64,000 nucleotides of DNA, from NCBI RefSeq assembly GCF_001593605.1, contig NZ_CP012836.1, positions 1,302,001-1,366,000 of the forward strand, given 5' to 3'. Positions 59,973 to 64,000 of the stretch are shown in pieces. This DNA comes from Algoriphagus sanaruensis (GTDB lineage: Bacteria > Bacteroidota > Bacteroidia > Cytophagales > Cyclobacteriaceae). The notes below the pieces were generated by a model. That model did not search any database. It was not told where the DNA came from and saw nothing but the letters and a program-made list of their open reading frames with translations. Position 1 is the first letter of the stretch, and each line of letters starts with the position of its first letter. The position numbers were made by a program, and so were the translations under genes.

Positions 59973-60833
59973 TTAAATCGAGACCATGTCTTTTTCGACA
60001 TCCACCAATGCTACAGCTCCATGGATAGCAGTCTCGTCTAATTCCGAAATTAGAATTTTTAGATTTTCAAGGACTGTAGGGTAGGAAAAAGTATGAAGTG
60101 TTTCATACATGGATTCCTTGAACAGTGGAAATGTTTTACGGATCGAGCCTCCAAGGACAATGGCTTCAGGGGCAAGCGAATAAAGAATCACTTTGAGCAA
60201 TTCTCCTAAATGATGCCCAAATTCATGAAATGCTTTTTGTGCTTCAGGATCGCCGGCTTGTGCCGCTTTTGCAAGGGTTTTTGGTCGGCTATGGTAAAAA
60301 TTATGGAAGAATTTGCCGCTGCAATAGTATTCGTAATTGTGGTCCAGGTAGGGGGCACTGCACCATTCTCCGGCAGCAGAATTAACGCCTGAATAAAGCT
60401 GGCCATTGATCACAATTCCTCCGCCGGTGCCAGTACCGAGTGTAATACCTACCAGGTTTTTAAATGGTTTTCCTACGCCATATTTATGAACGCCGATGGC
60501 AAAGCAATTCGCGTCATTGTTTACAAAGACGGGAAGTCCAAATCGTTCCGTGAGGAATTTTTTTAACTCCACATGCTGAAAAGATGGGATATTGGCCAGT
60601 CCCAGGACTACGCCTTGTTTGGTATCTACCAATCCTGGGATTCCAATACCTATACCCAAAATCTCATAGTGAGCATAGGTTTGGATAAATTCTGCAATGG
60701 TATTCAAGATAAACTCTTTACTCTCCAAAGCTGGAGTCGGAATAGACCGGATATCCTCCAGATGTCCATTGATCAGGACACCTCCTTTGATACCCGTTCC
60801 TCCAATATCTAATCCCAAAATTGCTTTTTGCAT
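59973..60833 (-). CDS. ROK-family sugar kinase
   Basis: This 286-residue ROK kinase (glucose, GlcNAc or mannose kinase group) has the ATP motif DIGGTGIKGG (residues 8-17), VNNDANCFA with the catalytic Asp, and GTGTGGGIV. The zinc motif CxCGxxGC is replaced by YLDHNYEYYCSG, which I recognise from Bacteroidota relatives. The ATG at 60833 precedes the DIGGT motif; upstream in-frame codons look unlikely. It sits 100 bases downstream of the nagB fusion and may phosphorylate amino sugars for it. Confidence 0.92.
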   Translation of the reverse strand: MQKAILGLDIGGTGIKGGVLINGHLEDIRSIPTPALESKEFILNTIAEFIQTYAHYEILGIGIGIPGLVDTKQGVVLGLANIPSFQHVELKKFLTERFGLPVFVNNDANCFAIGVHKYGVGKPFKNLVGITLGTGTGGGIVINGQLYSGVNSAAGEWCSAPYLDHNYEYYCSGKFFHNFYHSRPKTLAKAAQAGDPEAQKAFHEFGHHLGELLKVILYSLAPEAIVLGGSIRKTFPLFKESMYETLHTFSYPTVLENLKILISELDETAIHGAVALVDVEKDMVSI

Positions 60834-60933
60834 TCGCGTTGGTCTATTGTCAGGTTGAGAGATTTGATTTAACTGGCAAAAGCAAGAGAAAATCTCTTGC
60901 CCATGCGGTATTTTAAAGGTTAAGGATGCTGAA

Positions 60934-63261
60934 TTAGAGCATTCCTTCAATGGATTTTTCTAGTTCTCGTGCAGTTGCCAAAAACTCATCCACATTCATA
61001 TCTCTAAAGAAGATCAGCCCATGGCTCGCACGCACTTTTGCTCTTTCATGGAGGTAGAAGTAGTTTTTACCTAAGAGCAATTGGATGTCGTTGAGTTGGT
61101 TGACCCAAGTTCGCTTGGCAACTGTGCTAAACTTGCCATTATGCGAATAGCTTGGGAAAGATGCATTTACCTGGCTGAGGTAGCAGTTGGCAAAGGAATC
61201 TTCCATCACAGACATGTCTCCAAGGGAAACGGGAACGATCACATTTGCTTCGTACGGCTCGAATTTAAACCAGACATTTCGATATCCAATAATTCTGAGC
61301 TTGCTTGTGTCATGTTCTTCGCTCCATTTTTTGACTGCCGCAGCAGTGGCCTGAAGTACTTTGTAGTGCGTGTCAGGTCCAGAACCTTCTGGATCCAAGG
61401 TTAAGCTGAGTTTGGTCGGCTTGATTTTGCGGAACATGTCCACGATAGGTTCCACATCACGAGTCTTGTCAGGCTGCTCGGTGAAAATATCTCCGGTGTA
61501 AAACCCAAGACGTAAATGGTGGACATTTTTTACTTGTACTCCGAAGTGCGCCCATACCAATTCCTCTTCAAACTCACGGATCATGCCTTTTAGTTTCTGG
61601 ATTTTGGAAGGGTTCTTCTCGCCATCGTAGGAATTTCTCAAGATGCTGATTACCTCATTGATGGTTTCTCTAAGCTGTGCTTTGTTTTTAATTCCCCAAA
61701 CACTCACCAAGGCTCTTACTACCCGGTGAGAAAGGCCTCTTTTTCTTGCATCGGCATTTTCAGAAGCCACATTGGTTAGGTAATGATAGACGTCTTTGTC
61801 GGTTTTGAGTGAATAGCCTACTTCAAAGAAATCGTCAAAATTGACCATTTGGATTTTACCCTCATCAAGTAGCTTTTTAGTATGAAGCAATGTTTCGATG
61901 ACAAACGTGTTGGTCACCGCAGTGAAACCCGAAGTTAAGACTGAGAAATGTGCTTCATTGCTTGGTTCATGAAGCTGGTTGGTGATATGAGGAAGAATAC
62001 CTAGGGAAATGTCGTCATGGTGAGGTCCGGTATGAAGAAGAACTTCATTTTTTTCCTGAGTCAATCCTCGAGAAAGCTTGTCTTCGATACTTTTCATGAC
62101 TTGACTTACGGTGTCTTCCGAAAGTCCTGGGATCAGCTTACAATATTTATCTGATTTGAGGTCTTCGATCTTAAGTCGGTGCCCATACTTGTTGAGCTTT
62201 TTGCAAAGTTCGATCACTGAGCGTTCAGTTTTTTCAAACGTCCATTCACCCTTTTGGTAGTAAGCATCGAGTGAATCCGTCAACTTAACTGCAGCGCCTT
62301 TGGTCAAGTAGAATCGGCCATTTTTCAGCTTTTGCAAAACCGTTGCTGGGTAGACATTGGTCATCGGCGTTTCCAAAGAATCCTTCACGATGCCTGCTTT
62401 TGCCTCACCGGCGGCGATAATAATTCCAACTGCCTCTGGGTTGTAAACGATGGTATCCAGACCAATTGTAATTACCAAACGGTTGGCAGATACTTCAATA
62501 CCACCTAGGTCTCCAGCCGCTACCGCTTGAGTTTCAAAGTTAGTTTCAGTAAGACGAGTTACCGAGTAAATATGCGAGCCACGAGTATTGAAGGCGATGT
62601 GTCCATCAGGACCAATTCCTCCCAAAAAGAATCCAATTCCTCCAAGATTGCGAATTCGTTGTTCGTAGGTGCCGCACCATTCATCGATCATGTAGATCGA
62701 CTTTTGTTGAAGTTTTTCGAGATCGTTGATTGGGTCTCTAAAACGTAGTGAAAGGTCTACTTTTAGATCAGGGAATATTTCAGAGAAATGTTTGCCTTCA
62801 GCCAATGGGATATCGTCCGAATTGATGAGAATGGCTTTTTCTTTTGAAAGTCCAAATCCTTGGATGTAGAATTTATTGACGTAGTCGTAGAAGCTGTTGT
62901 GCTGCTTGGAGGAGATAGGGTAAAACTCATCGATCTGCACAAAGGTAAGGTCCTTCAAGACAGGCTTGGAAACCTTGCCCAGACCATATTTTTCGCGAAT
63001 TTCTTTACCTTTTTTACTGTCCCAATTGTCCAGAAGGTATTGAGTCCACTTGATGAAAAACTCAGGAGTTTTTCCGGTGGGTAGGCTGATTACTCCTTGA
63101 GGATTGGTTGAGGCCCATTCCAGAAATCGGCATGCAGTAAGCAATCCTAATTTTGGAAAGTTGTCAACGGTAAGATAGGGGATCAGGGTCGTGATTTGAT
63201 CTACTCCGGACTCGGCTAAGAAGGCTTTTTCGACTTCGGAGAGGGGATACTTACTGAGCAT
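60934..63261 (-). CDS. nagB: Glucosamine-6-phosphate deaminase fused to PIG-L-like deacetylase
   Basis: This 775-residue protein combines two domains. The N-terminal half (about 40-330) is NagB-like: PTGKTP, the FVQIDEF segment and GGIGPDGHIAFN with the active-site His. The C-terminal half (about 400-700) is a PIG-L/LmbE-like domain with the zinc motif PHHDD at 413-417. NagB converts glucosamine-6-phosphate to fructose-6-phosphate and ammonia; PIG-L proteins remove N-acetyl groups from GlcNAc derivatives. A two-step conversion of GlcNAc-6-P in one polypeptide is possible but unproven. It is longer than a stand-alone NagB (about 266 residues). The fusion is seen in many Bacteroidota. Confidence 0.9.
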   Translation of the reverse strand: MLSKYPLSEVEKAFLAESGVDQITTLIPYLTVDNFPKLGLLTACRFLEWASTNPQGVISLPTGKTPEFFIKWTQYLLDNWDSKKGKEIREKYGLGKVSKPVLKDLTFVQIDEFYPISSKQHNSFYDYVNKFYIQGFGLSKEKAILINSDDIPLAEGKHFSEIFPDLKVDLSLRFRDPINDLEKLQQKSIYMIDEWCGTYEQRIRNLGGIGFFLGGIGPDGHIAFNTRGSHIYSVTRLTETNFETQAVAAGDLGGIEVSANRLVITIGLDTIVYNPEAVGIIIAAGEAKAGIVKDSLETPMTNVYPATVLQKLKNGRFYLTKGAAVKLTDSLDAYYQKGEWTFEKTERSVIELCKKLNKYGHRLKIEDLKSDKYCKLIPGLSEDTVSQVMKSIEDKLSRGLTQEKNEVLLHTGPHHDDISLGILPHITNQLHEPSNEAHFSVLTSGFTAVTNTFVIETLLHTKKLLDEGKIQMVNFDDFFEVGYSLKTDKDVYHYLTNVASENADARKRGLSHRVVRALVSVWGIKNKAQLRETINEVISILRNSYDGEKNPSKIQKLKGMIREFEEELVWAHFGVQVKNVHHLRLGFYTGDIFTEQPDKTRDVEPIVDMFRKIKPTKLSLTLDPEGSGPDTHYKVLQATAAAVKKWSEEHDTSKLRIIGYRNVWFKFEPYEANVIVPVSLGDMSVMEDSFANCYLSQVNASFPSYSHNGKFSTVAKRTWVNQLNDIQLLLGKNYFYLHERAKVRASHGLIFFRDMNVDEFLATARELEKSIEGML

Positions 63262-63503
63262 ACTGGATAGACAGTTTAGGTAAGAATTAGTATTTGTGTT
63301 GTTTTCGGTGAATCCAAATTTTCTAAACTACTCAAACGAATACGTTCAGAATTAAAATTCGAAAAATGCCATAAATCCTCATTTAATTCTTTTCCACTGG
63401 CAATTACTTCGAATTTATTATTTTCCTCAAAATTAAAAAACTTTGTTGAATAAAAATAAACTTTTATAAAATTTTTATAAAAGTCAGTCTTAAGGATAAA
63501 AAT

Positions 63504-64000
63504 TTATAAGCTTCGAGTGAATGTCAATTTTATTCTAGCTTGGAATTCTTCAATAACTTTAAAAATCTCTGTAAGGGTTACTTGCTGCACTTTGGTAAGT
63601 TGCTCGAGTTTGATATAGTTTTTAGGTTTTTGATGTTGATCCAATAGAATATTGGCTTGATTTTCCAGGCGGAGATTCATCAGATATTCAAAGGCGTGCG
63701 TGAGTTCTTGAGCTTCTTTTTCAGTAAAGACACCTTTTTTCTGAAGGTTATTGATTCGTTGTATGGTGTTGGTTTCTGAGATTTCAAACCGTAAGGCATA
63801 AACACGGGCAAGGTCTACAATAGGACGTAGTGTTTGCTTTAGGTTAAGTTGCTTTTTGCCTTCGATATCTTCAGTTTTGATTTTTCTAAAAAAAGTAAGT
63901 GGGGGCTCATACTGAAGTGCATTGTGTCCCAAATTGATGAAAAATCGTTCTGGAGCATCTTTTAAAAGACCTTGCATATGCTCTTTCAAGTCTGCTAATA
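63504..64000 (-). CDS. DUF294/CBS nucleotidyltransferase-like protein, C-terminal part
   Basis: The frame is open to the window edge, so only the last 165 or so residues are visible. It matches the C-terminal part of CBS-domain-linked nucleotidyltransferase proteins (DUF294 and its putative substrate-binding domain), with FFRKIKTEDIEG, LNLKQTLRPIVDLARVYALR and helical Leu/Gln-rich sequence. The N-terminal cyclic-nucleotide-binding, CBS and catalytic domains would be outside the window. The 242-base AT-rich gap before it (63262-63503) holds no gene that I can see. Confidence 0.8.
   Translation of the reverse strand, partial: LADLKEHMQGLLKDAPERFFINLGHNALQYEPPLTFFRKIKTEDIEGKKQLNLKQTLRPIVDLARVYALRFEISETNTIQRINNLQKKGVFTEKEAQELTHAFEYLMNLRLENQANILLDQHQKPKNYIKLEQLTKVQQVTLTEIFKVIEEFQARIKLTFTRSL

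Noticed and set aside
63262..63503. Small gene or ncRNA in the AT-rich gap before the nagB fusion
   Set aside because: No frame with coding character and no stable hairpin was found; it looks like a promoter region only, with a TAATTTTG on the minus strand near 63430 but no convincing -33 element.

Overview
The window looks like a chromosomal stretch from a Bacteroidota bacterium, most likely of the order Cytophagales and close to Cyclobacteriaceae such as Algoriphagus. This placement is inferred from gene families. The supporting signs are a GLPGLI-family protein beside a carboxypeptidase-regulatory/TonB-type outer-membrane protein, a SusB-like GH97 enzyme, the NagB plus PIG-L fusion, many Tat-exported Gfo/Idh/MocA and DUF1501 proteins, a CPBP-like membrane protein, weak ribosome-binding sites, and one perfect match to the TAnnTTTG promoter element. 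I see no rRNA, tRNA, CRISPR array, intact insertion sequence, integrase or prophage gene.

Layout. 1-4.3 kb: sbcD-sbcC nuclease operon (minus). 4.5-6.3 kb: an RlpA-like protein, a truncated RND efflux pump and an outer-membrane barrel. 6.5-10.1 kb: a Tat-exported Gfo/Idh/MocA oxidoreductase and a lipoprotein penicillin-acylase homologue. 10.2-10.9 kb: three tightly overlapping small genes (membrane, XRE regulator, membrane). 11-12.7 kb: a SoxB/UshA-like metallophosphoesterase. 12.9-20.5 kb: a periplasmic oxidation block with a dihaem cytochrome c, an M20 amidohydrolase, a Tat hitch-hiker subunit, a GMC flavoprotein with a probable iron-sulfur motif, an exported TIM-barrel isomerase and a sulfatase. 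20.6-26.7 kb: an OmpR-type response regulator and histidine kinase divergent from the GLPGLI and outer-membrane protein pair, with a phased TTAAC triplet between them. 26.7-30.8 kb: a DUF1501 and DUF1549/DUF1553 pair of the kind common in Planctomycetes. 31-35.8 kb: GH97, a ParDE toxin-antitoxin pair and an alpha-galactosidase-like enzyme. 35.9-40.3 kb: a sugar dehydrogenase/PKD/cytochrome c protein and an M28 peptidase. 40.5-51.8 kb: mostly housekeeping (fhs, Hsp20, GreA-like factor, second penicillin acylase, rhodanese, DUF4153, proBA, UbiA-family prenyltransferase). 52-54.5 kb: a second Gfo/Idh/MocA protein and a CPBP-like gene beside a truncated tandem copy of itself. 54.8-58.6 kb: a nitrilase, VOC and DoxX-like operon, a Tudor-like protein and a GH10 xylanase. 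58.7-64 kb: a GT4 glycosyltransferase, a ROK kinase, the NagB/PIG-L fusion and the edge of a DUF294-type nucleotidyltransferase.

How the genes work together. The dominant theme is extracytoplasmic attack on plant or algal carbohydrates: GH10, GH97, a GH-D-like enzyme, a sulfatase, sugar dehydrogenases with haem domains, exported oxidoreductases and an isomerase. Amino-sugar use (ROK, NagB/PIG-L) would feed central metabolism. The GMC + hitch-hiker + cytochrome c + TIM-barrel set is the best candidate for a coherent and poorly described system. It resembles known glucoside 3-dehydrogenases, and I propose that it oxidises glycosides in the periplasm and passes electrons to the respiratory chain. 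The second best candidate is the two-component system that probably controls the GLPGLI/outer-membrane pair through a phased TTAAC operator. Functions are assigned from motifs read by eye; no database search was run.
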